From: Cyanobacteria bacterium K_Offshore_surface_m2_239
GTDB lineage: Bacteria > Cyanobacteriota > Cyanobacteriia > PCC-6307 > Cyanobiaceae
DNA length: 51,256 nucleotides
Assembly (NCBI GenBank): GCA_016882305.1
Contig: VGQX01000006.1
Span: 1-51,256 of the forward strand
Reading direction: 5' to 3'
Part shown: piece by piece, positions 15,551 to 24,758 of the stretch
Numbering within the stretch: position 1 is the first letter of the stretch
Layout of the letters: the number at the start of each line of letters is the position of its first letter
The notes under the pieces: generated by a model
The model's database searches: none
Seen by the model: the letters and a program-made list of their open reading frames with translations, nothing else
What the model was told of the DNA's origin: nothing
Position numbers and translations under genes: made by a program

Positions 15551-17665
15551 TCAGGGAGCGACAAGGCCGAGACCTTCCAAACGCAGGTCCAGGGTGATGG
15601 CTTCCGGTCGCTCGCGCCCCCGCCAAGGAAGCAGGCCTTCGGGGGAGCGGGGATCCGAAGCATCCAGGTCAACGGGCTGGAATCGTTCCCCCGTCGCGGT
15701 CAAGACAAAGGCGTTCACCCCGGACGGACTGCCCACGATGAGCCGCAGGGGCCAGTCCGGGGCGATGCCCGGGTGGAGGCAGGGGTAGAGGCGTTGAAAC
15801 CTGTATCGCACCGCCAACAGGGTTGAGGGGTCAGGGTCAAGGGGGATGCTTCGGCCTTGCAGGGCCAGCCAGCCGTGGGCCCGGAAGGCGCTGTTGGCCG
15901 TGATCTCAAATCGACGCAGGGAACCATCCACAAAGCGGCTGGTGAAGCCACCTTCCCGCGGAAAGTCGCAGATCAGGGGCCAGGGCTCCAGCGCGGGCCG
16001 GAGCTCCAGGGAAGGCCGATCCCCACCGTCCACGGGCTCTCCGTTCCAGGCCACCAGGGGCGGGAATCGCCACTCCCACAGCTCCCGGAAGGGGCCCTCC
16101 TCCAGGCGCAGATCCGCTGCCGCCAGGTCCGCCAGCACGGCCCGCAGATCAGCCCAAAGCTGGCTGGGGAGGAGACAGCGATCATGCAACGCGTCTCCCC
16201 AGGGCCGCAGGCGACGCGGACGATGCGCTGGATCGAGGAGATGGGCCGCCAGGCCACTCCAGAGCAGGGCGATCGCCTGGCTCCATTCCAGGCGAGGCAG
16301 GCTTTCGAGCGCCCGAAACTCGATCAGCCCCAAGCATCCCGCTGGCGTGCCTGGATTCCAGAATTTGTCAAAGCTGATCTCGGAGCGGTGGTTGTTGCCG
16401 CTGCGATCGGCGTGCAGGTGGCGGAGGGTTTCGCCGATCAAGGCGCGATGGTCGCCCCAAGGTTCTTGGGAGAGCTGTTCCTCCGCCAGCTCCAGTTGTC
16501 GGTAGGCGAGCTCGAGGTCAAAGATCGTTCCCGACGCCTCATCAGGCCGCGGGGCCTGGGACGCGGGTCCGACGCTGGAGCCGCTGAACAAGTAGCTCAG
16601 GCTGGGGTGGTGCTGCCAGTAGCGGAGGAGGCCCGCCAGCCAGGCGGGCCGGGGGAAGAAGGGATTGGTCGCCAGGGAGGCCCCGCCCCAGAGCAGATGG
16701 TTGCCACCCCCCGTGCCCTCCTGGCCTCCGTGGTCGGCCTCCTTCCAGGTGCGCAGCCCCACGACCTCCGCCGCCGCCTCCATGCGGCGGAGCCAACGGG
16801 CATAGTCCGACCAGCCATGGCAGACCGGCAGGTTGATTTCCAACACGCCCGGATCCGCCGTCAGGCCCAGCACCTGCCAGTGATCTTCGGCATCACTGGG
16901 CAGCATGCCGCTCAAACGGGGCTCGGTGAGCCCGGTCAGCCCATCCTCCACGGCCTGGAGCAGGCTCTCCAGCGGCACCCGCAGCAAGGGCGGGAGGAAC
17001 AACTCCCAGCCGTCTTGGTCCACCTCCAGGGTGAGCACTTGGCGCGGCAACTCCGCCGGAAAGTGGAGCAGAGGCAGGCGAAGCCCGGCCGGCCCGGGGG
17101 CGCCGCTCAGCTGGGCCAGCGCCTCCGCGAGCGGCCAGTCGCCCGCCTGCCAGTGCCAGCCCCGCTCCTGGCCGTCCTCACCCGTCTCCAAAGCGGTGAG
17201 GGGGGCGGCCCAGGCTTGCCTCCCTTCATCCAGGGGATCCCGCAACGCCAGCGGACGCAGGCGGACGCCCAGGCGCTCGCCCAAACGCGCAAGCCAGGCG
17301 GGGGCCTCGTCCACCCTTAGGGGAACGGGCGCGGGCTCGGTCGCTTGGCGGTCGCGCTGGCGCACAAGCGGGGTGCCATCCGCCCGGACCAGCAGCCGCA
17401 AGGCCCAGCGCGGATTGACCTCGCCGGCATAGAGCTTCCCCGGGCAGTAGAGCAGGGTGCTGCCGGGCCAGACGTCGCGCTGAAACACCGCCGCCAGGCG
17501 GCGAGCCAGCGGCAGCTTGGTGGGTCCATCCGCCGTGATGGACCACTCCGCGCCCTCCGGATTCACCGGCACCAGGGTCGGCTCGCCGCCCAGGGTGAGT
17601 TGCAGATCCGCCGCAGCCAGACGCTCCCGCACCCGTTCGGCGAGGGTCTCCATCCAAAGGGTCAT
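15551..17665 (-). CDS. DUF2126 (COG4196-type) putative amidoligase-like protein
   Basis: 704 residues from ATG 17665 (ATG 17653 is close by). Opens with the family hallmark [16 protein letters not shown], then DGPTKLPLARRL and YCPGKLYAGEVNPRWAL. Later motifs include VLEINLPVCHGWSDYARWLRRME, GGNHLLWGGASLATNPFFPRP, NNHRSEISFDKFWNP and GLIEFRALE. The family is a predicted glutamine-synthetase-like/amidoligase enzyme (Iyer and colleagues), usually fused to or next to a transglutaminase and found with ATP-grasp and alpha-E genes. Here the transglutaminase is a separate gene and DUF2126 stands alone, last in the five-gene minus-strand block, 97 bases after glgP. Substrate unknown. Confidence 0.82.
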   Translation of the reverse strand: MTLWMETLAERVRERLAAADLQLTLGGEPTLVPVNPEGAEWSITADGPTKLPLARRLAAVFQRDVWPGSTLLYCPGKLYAGEVNPRWALRLLVRADGTPLVRQRDRQATEPAPVPLRVDEAPAWLARLGERLGVRLRPLALRDPLDEGRQAWAAPLTALETGEDGQERGWHWQAGDWPLAEALAQLSGAPGPAGLRLPLLHFPAELPRQVLTLEVDQDGWELFLPPLLRVPLESLLQAVEDGLTGLTEPRLSGMLPSDAEDHWQVLGLTADPGVLEINLPVCHGWSDYARWLRRMEAAAEVVGLRTWKEADHGGQEGTGGGNHLLWGGASLATNPFFPRPAWLAGLLRYWQHHPSLSYLFSGSSVGPASQAPRPDEASGTIFDLELAYRQLELAEEQLSQEPWGDHRALIGETLRHLHADRSGNNHRSEISFDKFWNPGTPAGCLGLIEFRALESLPRLEWSQAIALLWSGLAAHLLDPAHRPRRLRPWGDALHDRCLLPSQLWADLRAVLADLAAADLRLEEGPFRELWEWRFPPLVAWNGEPVDGGDRPSLELRPALEPWPLICDFPREGGFTSRFVDGSLRRFEITANSAFRAHGWLALQGRSIPLDPDPSTLLAVRYRFQRLYPCLHPGIAPDWPLRLIVGSPSGVNAFVLTATGERFQPVDLDASDPRSPEGLLPWRGRERPEAITLDLRLEGLGLVAP

Positions 17666-17762
17666 CGGCAGCGCCTGGGGCTCATGGGATCTTCCCGCAG
17701 AGGGGGGACCGGGCAGCGAGGGACATGGCGGCGGGGGCTTGAACAGCGGGGCACCAGGGGCG

Positions 17763-20222
17763 TCAATCCGCAGGTTGGGGCTCCGGAACCATCCGTCCCA
17801 CCGGCACGGGCTGCACTCTCCAGATCCGCTCCGCATACTCCTTGATCGAACGATCGGAGGAGAAGAAGCCGCATCGGGACGCGTTGAGAATGGACATCTG
17901 CGTCCAGCGCTGGCTGTCCAGCCAAGCCCCGTCCACATCGTTTTGCGCCCGTCGGTAGTCGCCGATGTCCGCCATCACGCGGAAGGGATCGCTGCTGCAC
18001 AAGTTGGACAGCAATGGGTGGAAGAGTTCGCGATCACCCTCGCTGAAATGACCGGATCCGATCAGATCGATGGCCGCGCGAGTGAGGGGCTCATTTTCCA
18101 ACCAGGGCATCGGGTGATACCCCGTACGATTGAGGGCGGCCAACTGCTCTGCGGTGTGGCCAAAAAGGAAGAAGTTGTCGCTGCCCACCCGCTCCCGAAT
18201 CTCCACATTGGCCCCATCCAGAGTTCCGATGGTCAGGGCGCCGTTGAGAGACATCTTCATGTTGCCGGTACCAGAGGCTTCCATTCCCGCCGTGGAGATC
18301 TGCTCGGAGAGATCAACCGCCGGGTAGATCCGCTGGCCAAGACTGACACTGAAGTTAGGCAGAAACACCACCCGCAACCGACCATCCATGGCCGGGTCGA
18401 TGTTCACGATGTCCGCGATGCCCACAATCAGACGAATGATCAACTTCGCCATGGCGTAGCCCGGCGCCGCCTTGCCCCCGAAAACCACGGTGCGCGGCGG
18501 CAGGTCCTCACCATTCCGCAGGCGCAGGTAGCGCTCCACCAGCTGTAGAGCCGCCAGGTGCTGGCGCTTGTATTCATGGATGCGCTTGACCTGCACGTCA
18601 AAGAGACTGGCGGGATCCACGAGCACACCGGTCTGGTGGAGGATTGTCTGGGCCAACCGATCCTTGGCGAAGGCCCGCATCGCCCGCCAGCGATCATGGA
18701 AAGCGGGGTCCTGGGCCAGAGGCTCCAGACGGGAGAGTTGATCCAGGTCGGTCCTCCAGCCCTCGCCGATGGCGTCATCCAGCAGACTGGCGAGATGGGG
18801 ATTGGAGACGGCCAGCCAGCGGCGCGGCGTGACGCCATTGGTGATGTTGGTGAAGCGCTCCGGCCAGATTTCCGCGAAGTCGTGAAACAGATGTTGCTTG
18901 AGAAGCTGGCTATGGAGCTCGGCGACACCGTTCACTTGATGACTGCCGACCACGGCCAGATGGGCCATGCGCACCTTGCGCTGGGGACCCTCCTGAATCA
19001 AAGACAACTTGGAGAGCATGTCCGGCTTGCCCGGATAGCGCAGGCGAACCATGCGCAGAAAGCGGGCATTGATTTCGTAGATGATATCCAGTTGGCGCGG
19101 CAACAATTGTTGAAACAAATCCAAGCCCCAACATTCAAGAGCTTCGGGCAGCAGGGTGTGATTCGTATAGCTGATGCAGGCGGTGGTGATGCTCCAAGCC
19201 TGATCCCAATCCACCCCATGGACATCAATGAGCAGGCGCATCAGCTCTGCCACGGCGATCGCCGGGTGGGTGTCATTGAGCTGCACAGCGAACTTCTTAT
19301 GAAACTCCGTAACACTCAGTCCCTGCCCCTTGAGGATGCGGAACATATCCTGAAGTGAGCAAGAAACAAAGAAAATCTGCTGGCTCAAGCGCAGTCGTTT
19401 TCCTTGCTCCATCTCATCATTGGGATAGAGCACCTTCGAGAGCGTCTCCGACTGGACCTTGTGGAGCACCGCTCGCGTGTAGTCCCCTGCGTTGAAAGAG
19501 GCGAAATCAAAGTCCTCCGGCGCATGCGCTGACCAGAGGCGGAGGGTGTTGGCCGTGCGCACGCCATAGCCCAGGATCGGAGTGTCATAGGCGACGCCGA
19601 TCACGGTGTGGCCGCCGATGACCACGGGATAACTCCATTCCGGACGGATCACCTCCCACGGATTGCCGCGGGCCAACCAGGGATCTGTGCTTTCCACCTG
19701 GCCACTGGGGCCGATCTGCTGGCGAAAGATGCCGAATTCGTAGCGGATGCCATAGCCGATGGCTGGCAGCTCCAACGTGGCCATCGATTCCTGGAAGCAG
19801 GCCGCCAAACGTCCCAGGCCGCCATTGCCCAGGCCGGGCTCCGGTTCTTCAGCGATCAGCGCATCCAGAGAAAGCCCCAGTTCCTGACAGGCGGCCTCAG
19901 CCTCCTTGCGCAGGCCAAGGTTCACCAGATTGTTTTCCAGGTGGGGTCCCAGCAGATACTCCGCAGAGAGATAGACAGCCGTGCGGACGTGTTGATGGGT
20001 GTATGTCTCGGCGGTGTCCACCCAACTGGCCAACAACCTGTCGCGCACCGCCAGCGCCAGACAGAGGTAGTGGTCATGGCTGGTCGCCAGACCAGGGGCC
20101 TTGGCCTGACTGGAGAACAGGTGGCGACGCATGTCCGCCGCCAGTGGAGTGGCGAAGGAAGCGGAGCTGGACGAGAGGGGTGTGACGACCATGCCTGCGG
20201 GACCCGGGGTGACATCTTTCAT
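17763..20222 (-). CDS. glgP: Glycogen (alpha-glucan) phosphorylase
   Basis: 819 residues, normal for GlgP. Releases glucose 1-phosphate from glycogen using phosphate and pyridoxal phosphate. Family motifs: YLSAEYLLGPHLENNL, EEPEPGLGNGGLGRLAACF, FAVQLNDTHPAIAVAELMR, NITNGVTPRRWL, QVKRIHEYKRQHLAALQL and EASGTGNMKMSLNGALTIGT, whose Lys binds the cofactor. The ATG at 20222 overlaps the transglutaminase stop as ATGA, so translation is probably coupled; an upstream in-frame start at 20252 is less likely. Its place inside a predicted peptide-ligation block is unusual. Confidence 0.96.
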   Translation of the reverse strand: MKDVTPGPAGMVVTPLSSSSASFATPLAADMRRHLFSSQAKAPGLATSHDHYLCLALAVRDRLLASWVDTAETYTHQHVRTAVYLSAEYLLGPHLENNLVNLGLRKEAEAACQELGLSLDALIAEEPEPGLGNGGLGRLAACFQESMATLELPAIGYGIRYEFGIFRQQIGPSGQVESTDPWLARGNPWEVIRPEWSYPVVIGGHTVIGVAYDTPILGYGVRTANTLRLWSAHAPEDFDFASFNAGDYTRAVLHKVQSETLSKVLYPNDEMEQGKRLRLSQQIFFVSCSLQDMFRILKGQGLSVTEFHKKFAVQLNDTHPAIAVAELMRLLIDVHGVDWDQAWSITTACISYTNHTLLPEALECWGLDLFQQLLPRQLDIIYEINARFLRMVRLRYPGKPDMLSKLSLIQEGPQRKVRMAHLAVVGSHQVNGVAELHSQLLKQHLFHDFAEIWPERFTNITNGVTPRRWLAVSNPHLASLLDDAIGEGWRTDLDQLSRLEPLAQDPAFHDRWRAMRAFAKDRLAQTILHQTGVLVDPASLFDVQVKRIHEYKRQHLAALQLVERYLRLRNGEDLPPRTVVFGGKAAPGYAMAKLIIRLIVGIADIVNIDPAMDGRLRVVFLPNFSVSLGQRIYPAVDLSEQISTAGMEASGTGNMKMSLNGALTIGTLDGANVEIRERVGSDNFFLFGHTAEQLAALNRTGYHPMPWLENEPLTRAAIDLIGSGHFSEGDRELFHPLLSNLCSSDPFRVMADIGDYRRAQNDVDGAWLDSQRWTQMSILNASRCGFFSSDRSIKEYAERIWRVQPVPVGRMVPEPQPAD

Positions 20223-21166
20223 GGCGCGAGATGGGGCGGATCGCAGAAGCATCGGCTACCAGCCGCTCGACGCCAGTCGATTTCTTCATCTCCAGACGAG
20301 GGACCCTCCGTCTCACGCACCTCGGCCTGGATCGTCCATTTGAGATCGCTCTCCACCGATCCCGCTCCAGAAAAACTCCCCGAAACAGCGGCGGTCAGAT
20401 TGGCTTTGGAAGAGGTGGCAAGGACGATGTAGCGATCGTCAATGGATCCCGCTCCACTGGGATCAAAGCCGCGCCAACCAGCTCCGGGGAGATAGATCTC
20501 CGCCCAGGCATGCAGGTCATAGGTCTTGGGCTTGGGCTCCACAAGGTGGTAGCCACTGACAAAACGTGCCGGCAGGCCGACGCAGCGACAGGATTCAATC
20601 ATCAGCATCGCCAGGTCGCGACAGGACCCGACGCGCTCTTTCAGCGTTCGCCCCGCCGGCCAGGCGGGTCCCATGTGGCGCTGGGTGTATTTCACACGAT
20701 CCTGGATGATCGCCACGAGCTGGCGCAGAAAGGGGAGGGCCATCTGGTCACATCCCGTCAAGGCTTCCTGAGCCAGATCAACCGCAGCGGGGTCGTGCTG
20801 GCCGTTGGGCAACCAGCCCTCCAGGGCGCCCATCAGATCGCCGTTGAGGTGCCCCACGGGATAGGGCAGGAGGGGCGGGTTGATCTCAAGGGCCATCTCC
20901 AGCGGCGGAGCCGCCTGTGTGATGACCTCACTGCTGGCCCGAACCAGAAAGCGATCCGTGCTGCCCAGGAACCGGGCCCGGAGGATCTCATCCCCGCTGG
21001 AGGCCAGCAGTGGATAGAGAATGTCAGGCTCTGGCGTGATGGTCAGCTGAAAATCAAGCAGGCGCTGGAACCCATGTCCCCGTGGCTTGAGGCAGAAGCG
21101 GTGGGGGCCGAGCAGGATCGGCGCCGAATAGCGGTAGTGAAGGGTATGGGTTACGAGAGCGCGCAT
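20219..21166 (-). CDS. Transglutaminase-like cysteine protease-fold protein
   Basis: 315 residues with the bacterial transglutaminase N-terminal region (MRALVTHTLHYRYSAPI, FCLKPRGHGFQRL) and a catalytic core: Cys182 in RVGSCRDLAMLMIESCR, His219 in DLHAWAEIYLPG and Asp235 in GFDPSGAG. The triad is complete, so it should be active as a peptidase or amide-forming or -cleaving enzyme. COG1305 members are typical partners of alpha-E and circularly permuted ATP-grasp genes. No signal peptide is seen. It starts 16 bases inside the end of the alpha-E gene and its stop overlaps the glgP start by 4 bases. After residue 265 it has a Ser/Glu-rich tail. Confidence 0.9.
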   Translation of the reverse strand: MRALVTHTLHYRYSAPILLGPHRFCLKPRGHGFQRLLDFQLTITPEPDILYPLLASSGDEILRARFLGSTDRFLVRASSEVITQAAPPLEMALEINPPLLPYPVGHLNGDLMGALEGWLPNGQHDPAAVDLAQEALTGCDQMALPFLRQLVAIIQDRVKYTQRHMGPAWPAGRTLKERVGSCRDLAMLMIESCRCVGLPARFVSGYHLVEPKPKTYDLHAWAEIYLPGAGWRGFDPSGAGSIDDRYIVLATSSKANLTAAVSGSFSGAGSVESDLKWTIQAEVRETEGPSSGDEEIDWRRAAGSRCFCDPPHLAP

Positions 21167-22134
21167 TCCGACTCAGTGGGGGAGGTGCTGATCGGGGGGG
21201 CAATGAAATAACGCTTCTCGATCAGGGTATGCAGTTGATTGAAGTCTTGTTGCAGATGATCGATGGCTTCATGGAGACCACTGGCAATCAGATCATCAAT
21301 CCTGGTATAGCTCCAGCGGGCAAGCGTCAGCCCCGCGAGGCATTCCAGCTCGTCGGGAGCCCCGGGCACAGATCCTCCGCGAATGATGCGCAGGGTTTCA
21401 TTAATCCGTTCCAGGCAGTAACGGACAGAGCGGGGGAAAATGGGATCGAGCAACAGGAAACCAGCCACCGCTCGCGGCGCGATAGCCCGCTGCTGCGACT
21501 GACGAAACATCTGATAGGCTCCAGCCGTACGCAAGAGTGCAATCCATTGCAACTCATCCAGAACACCTCCGACATCCTCATTGGAGGGAAGTAGGAGGAA
21601 GTATTTGACATCAAGGATTCGTGTGGTCTTGTCAGCCCGCTCCAGCAAACGCCCCAACCGGCTGAATTGCCAAGAAAGATCGCGGCTCAGGGTGGCATCC
21701 GTAATGCCATAAAACAGTTGACAATCCCGACGGATCGCACGCAGCTGTTCTTGCGGGGGCTGCTCCCAATAATCTGGCTCTTGGAGACCCCAGTAGCAAC
21801 CATTGATTTGCTCCCACATTTCCGTGGTGACCACATCGCGAATCTGCCTGGCATTCTCACGCGCGAAGGTGATGCAATTCACCACGCTGCTGGGATTGGC
21901 AGGTTCACGCACAAGAAATTTGACCACATCTTCAGGCCGGCCACAGGGGTAAAGCTTGTCAAAGAGCTCGCGGTCACCACTGGCGTCGATCAGGGGCAGC
22001 CAGGGCTCGGCGCTGCCGGGCGGGCAGTCGAGGGCCATGGCTTCGCTGACCTCAACAAAGCGGGAGATATTTTCCGCACGCTCAACATAACGATTGATCC
22101 AGTATAGAGAATCCGCTACACGACTCAGCATCAT
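21151..22134 (-). CDS. Alpha-E domain protein (DUF403, COG2307)
   Basis: 327 residues, almost all helical, with the family opening MLSRVADSLYWINRYVERAENISR and the inner motifs FARENARQIRDVVTTEMWEQIN, FSRLGRLLERADKTTRILDVKYF and LLLDPIFPRSVRYCLERI. Alpha-E proteins are of unknown biochemistry but nearly always accompany the COG2308 ATP-grasp enzyme, and are predicted to help synthesise or attach a peptide. The ATG at 22134 overlaps the ATP-grasp stop as ATGA; a second ATG follows directly. The 3' end overlaps the transglutaminase gene by 16 bases. Confidence 0.9.
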   Translation of the reverse strand: MMLSRVADSLYWINRYVERAENISRFVEVSEAMALDCPPGSAEPWLPLIDASGDRELFDKLYPCGRPEDVVKFLVREPANPSSVVNCITFARENARQIRDVVTTEMWEQINGCYWGLQEPDYWEQPPQEQLRAIRRDCQLFYGITDATLSRDLSWQFSRLGRLLERADKTTRILDVKYFLLLPSNEDVGGVLDELQWIALLRTAGAYQMFRQSQQRAIAPRAVAGFLLLDPIFPRSVRYCLERINETLRIIRGGSVPGAPDELECLAGLTLARWSYTRIDDLIASGLHEAIDHLQQDFNQLHTLIEKRYFIAPPISTSPTESECALS

Positions 22135-23606
22135 TCGACCTCCAATGCGGCCGTCACGTGATCCATCTCTGCGACAGAATCATCAACAATCCAGGTGTCT
22201 TTACATCCCCCACCCTGGGAAGAATTCACCACCAGCGAGCCCCGTCGCAAGGCGACACGAGTGAGACCACCAGGCGTGACCCAGTCCTCTTTGCCACGTA
22301 GAGCATAGGGACGAAGATCGACGTGGCAGGGGTAGATCTCTCCTTCACTCAACGAAGGAACAGTGGAAAGTTCCAAGGTGGGCTGGGCAATGAAGTTTCG
22401 AGGATCTGCTTCGATCTTGGACGCAAAGATAGCAATCTCCTCTTTACTGGCATGCGGGCCAATCAACATCCCATATCCACCAGCCTCAGCAACAGACTTA
22501 ACCACCAGCTCATGAAGATGAGACAATACATAGGAACGATCTTCCGGGCGGGAGCAGAGGTAGGTGGGCACGTTTTCAATGATCGGCTCTTCTTTCAGAT
22601 AATAGCGAATCATCTCCGGCACATAAGCATAGATCAACTTGTCATCAGCCACCCCCGTCCCTGGCGCGTTGGCGATGGCCACCCTCCCCGCCGCATAGGC
22701 GTCCATCAGCCCCGGCACGCCAAGAATGGAATCCTTGCGGAATACATTCGGATCAAGGAAATCGTCATCAATACGACGATAGATGACATCCACCGGCTCC
22801 AACCCAGCCGTGCTGCGCATCCACACGCGCCGATCCTCCACGACCAGATCCCTTCCCTCCACGAGCTGGATGCCCATCTGCTGGGCGAGATAGCTGTGCT
22901 CAAAGTAGGCGCTGTTATAGACGCCCGGGGTCAGGAGGACAACTTTTGGGTTGTCCGTCCAGGTGGCCAGGTCGCTGAGGGTTTGAAGCAAATGGGAGGC
23001 GTAGTTGTCAATGGGCTGAACGGTGCGCCCGGCGAAGAGGCTGGGGAAGATCCGTTTCATCACCCGCCTGTTTTCCAGAAAATAGGCCACCCCTGAGGGA
23101 CAGCGCAGGTTGTCCTCCAGAACCCGCCAGGTGCCTTCCCCATCGCGGACCAGATCGAGTCCCGAAATGTGACACCAACGTCCCAGGGGGGGCTGGATGC
23201 CCTGCATCTGCGGGCGCCAGCCATGGGAGCTCACCACATCTTCGCGAGGCACGACGCCGTCAGCATGAATGTGGCCGGCCCCGTAAGCATCCGCCAGAAA
23301 GAGGTCGATGGCCGCGAGCCTTTGAAACAGACCTTTCTCAAGGATCGCCCATTCGCTGGCGCGGATCAGGCGGGGCAAGGGATCGAAGGGAAGGATGCGC
23401 TCAACCCCCAGACGACCCGAGTCGTTAAGGCGAAAGGTGGCTCCCAGCCGCCGCAACAACATGCCGGCGGCCGCATGGTTGTGGTTGAGCTGCTCAAGTC
23501 CCATGCGTCCCAGGGAAGACAGGAGGGGGGCCAGGGCCGGGCGCGGCTGCGCTGGAGCGCCGAAATATTCGTCATAACCGTGATGGGGCGCGTACTCCGT
23601 GAACAT
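22131..23606 (-). CDS. Circularly permuted type 2 ATP-grasp protein (COG2308)
   Basis: 491 residues. Family features include DPLPRLIRASEWAILEKGLFQRLAAIDLFLADAYG near residues 75-108, then DLVRDGEGTWRVLEDNLRCPSGVAYFLENRRVMKR, DVIYRRIDDDFLDP, NAPGTGVADDKLIYAYVPEMIRYYL and YGMLIGPHAS. The LEDN and related acidic residues fit an ATP/Mg grasp site. The family is predicted to form amide or peptide bonds; no substrate is proven. First gene of the minus-strand block, so it probably carries the promoter in the gap above 23606. The start ATG has GGGGGG a few bases upstream on the opposite strand only, so the ribosome binding site is unclear. Confidence 0.9.
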   Translation of the reverse strand: MFTEYAPHHGYDEYFGAPAQPRPALAPLLSSLGRMGLEQLNHNHAAAGMLLRRLGATFRLNDSGRLGVERILPFDPLPRLIRASEWAILEKGLFQRLAAIDLFLADAYGAGHIHADGVVPREDVVSSHGWRPQMQGIQPPLGRWCHISGLDLVRDGEGTWRVLEDNLRCPSGVAYFLENRRVMKRIFPSLFAGRTVQPIDNYASHLLQTLSDLATWTDNPKVVLLTPGVYNSAYFEHSYLAQQMGIQLVEGRDLVVEDRRVWMRSTAGLEPVDVIYRRIDDDFLDPNVFRKDSILGVPGLMDAYAAGRVAIANAPGTGVADDKLIYAYVPEMIRYYLKEEPIIENVPTYLCSRPEDRSYVLSHLHELVVKSVAEAGGYGMLIGPHASKEEIAIFASKIEADPRNFIAQPTLELSTVPSLSEGEIYPCHVDLRPYALRGKEDWVTPGGLTRVALRRGSLVVNSSQGGGCKDTWIVDDSVAEMDHVTAALEVE

Positions 23607-23916
23607 GGGGGGAGCAGAAGTGCATCAATCCTGAAGGGGCAACGAGCCCGGACCGGTGACGGTTGCTACGGATGCGCCCGCCCGTGGAAGCCATGCCCTG
23701 GCGAGCAACCAGGCCGCCAAAGGCTCAGGGAGGCGCTGGCGAGCGGCTGAAGCGAAGAGCAGGAAGCGGTCTCATTGCAAACATAACGAGACACATACTG
23801 GCGCGCGGATTCCATGACAAAGCGGGATCTTGGGCGGCGATTGGTTGCCATGTCGGCAGTGACTGCATAGAGTTGAGTGGAGTCTTGACTCTGAACATTT
23901 CCTTAAATTGAGTCTT
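23607..23916. promoter_or_regulatory. Divergent intergenic region between the ATP-grasp block and the first sorting-tail protein
   Basis: No gene recognised. The base composition falls sharply from about 23760 on. A perfect inverted repeat GAGTC-TT-GACTC lies at 23880-23891, and GAGTCTT recurs immediately before the ATG at 23917, so the region may hold an operator. No clear -35/-10 pair was identified. Confidence 0.35.
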
Positions 23917-24675
23917 ATGCATTCCAAATTTGCTTCAACCGCAAAGCTAGGCCTGTTGCCAGCTGCGCTTGGCATCAGCTTGATGCTTCCGTCTCAAGCG
24001 CAAGCGTTGAGTCTCGGATATCAACTGACTCCCGTCCAGACCTTCCAGACGTTTGGTAACGACACCACCACTCCATCTCTCCCCATCACCTTCCCCGGCT
24101 TCAACACCTCCGCCCTACCTCCCGGTCACCTTTCTGCCACTCTTGTCGGCTATCAGTACTACATCCCATCGGTCACCCTGAGTGGCGTGTCCCGATTGGT
24201 TTGTGACGACTTCACCACCATTCCACCATTTAGCTGCCCACTGCCCGGTCCGCTCCCCACCACGGCGACTCTCTCTTTTGACAGCATTGTCCCCGGTGGT
24301 TCTGCTGTGGCAATTCCTGCCATCAGCGGCAGTGTTGCTGGACCTGCGACAACAACTTACACATTTAATGCGATCACCGGTAGCGCATCTAACATCTTCA
24401 CCACGACCACGGCTCTCTTCCCCCCTGGCCCCTATACCAACACTCCTGTTAGCCTTGATTTTTACAAAACAGCCTGGGCCTACACTGGACCTAGCGGTGT
24501 AAGCACCCAGTTCCTCGGTACTGCTTTCCCTCTTAACACCCGAGCAATTGTTACAGGTCAATTCGGCATCCGTTACGTTTACTCTTATGTCCCTGGTCCC
24601 CTCCCTCTTCTGGGAGCTGGTGCTGCTTTCGGCTGGTCGCGCAAGCTTCGCCGTCGGATCACGCAAACAGTCTGA
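23917..24675 (+). CDS. Exported protein with C-terminal PEP-CTERM-like sorting tail (1)
   Basis: 252 residues from ATG 23917; a TTG three codons upstream is less likely. A signal peptide (LGLLPAALGISLMLPSQAQA) ends near residue 30. The mature part is Thr/Pro/Ser-rich, beta-like, without a known domain. The C-terminus has the sorting layout: VPGPLPLL, a hydrophobic run LGAGAAFGWS and a basic end RKLRRRI. Such tails in cyanobacteria are thought to be recognised by a cyanoexosortase, which cleaves and attaches the protein at the surface or to exopolysaccharide. Neighbour of an HpsJ-like gene and of a second protein with a nearly identical tail. Much AT-richer than the flanks. Confidence 0.72.
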   Translation: MHSKFASTAKLGLLPAALGISLMLPSQAQALSLGYQLTPVQTFQTFGNDTTTPSLPITFPGFNTSALPPGHLSATLVGYQYYIPSVTLSGVSRLVCDDFTTIPPFSCPLPGPLPTTATLSFDSIVPGGSAVAIPAISGSVAGPATTTYTFNAITGSASNIFTTTTALFPPGPYTNTPVSLDFYKTAWAYTGPSGVSTQFLGTAFPLNTRAIVTGQFGIRYVYSYVPGPLPLLGAGAAFGWSRKLRRRITQTV

Positions 24676-24690
24676 GTGACCTCAAGTTTC

Positions 24691-24719
24691 AAGACCCCCC
24701 TGTCGGGGGTTTTTTTTTG
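24691..24719 (+). terminator. Rho-independent terminator after the first sorting-tail gene
   Basis: Stem ACCCCC/GGGGGT (24694-24699 with 24705-24710) and loop CTGTC, followed directly by a run of nine T residues. The preceding A residues can extend the stem into the T-run. Confidence 0.85.
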
Positions 24720-24758
24720 GGGGTTGGACTAAAATTTTTTTACTACCATTGGCCTCCC

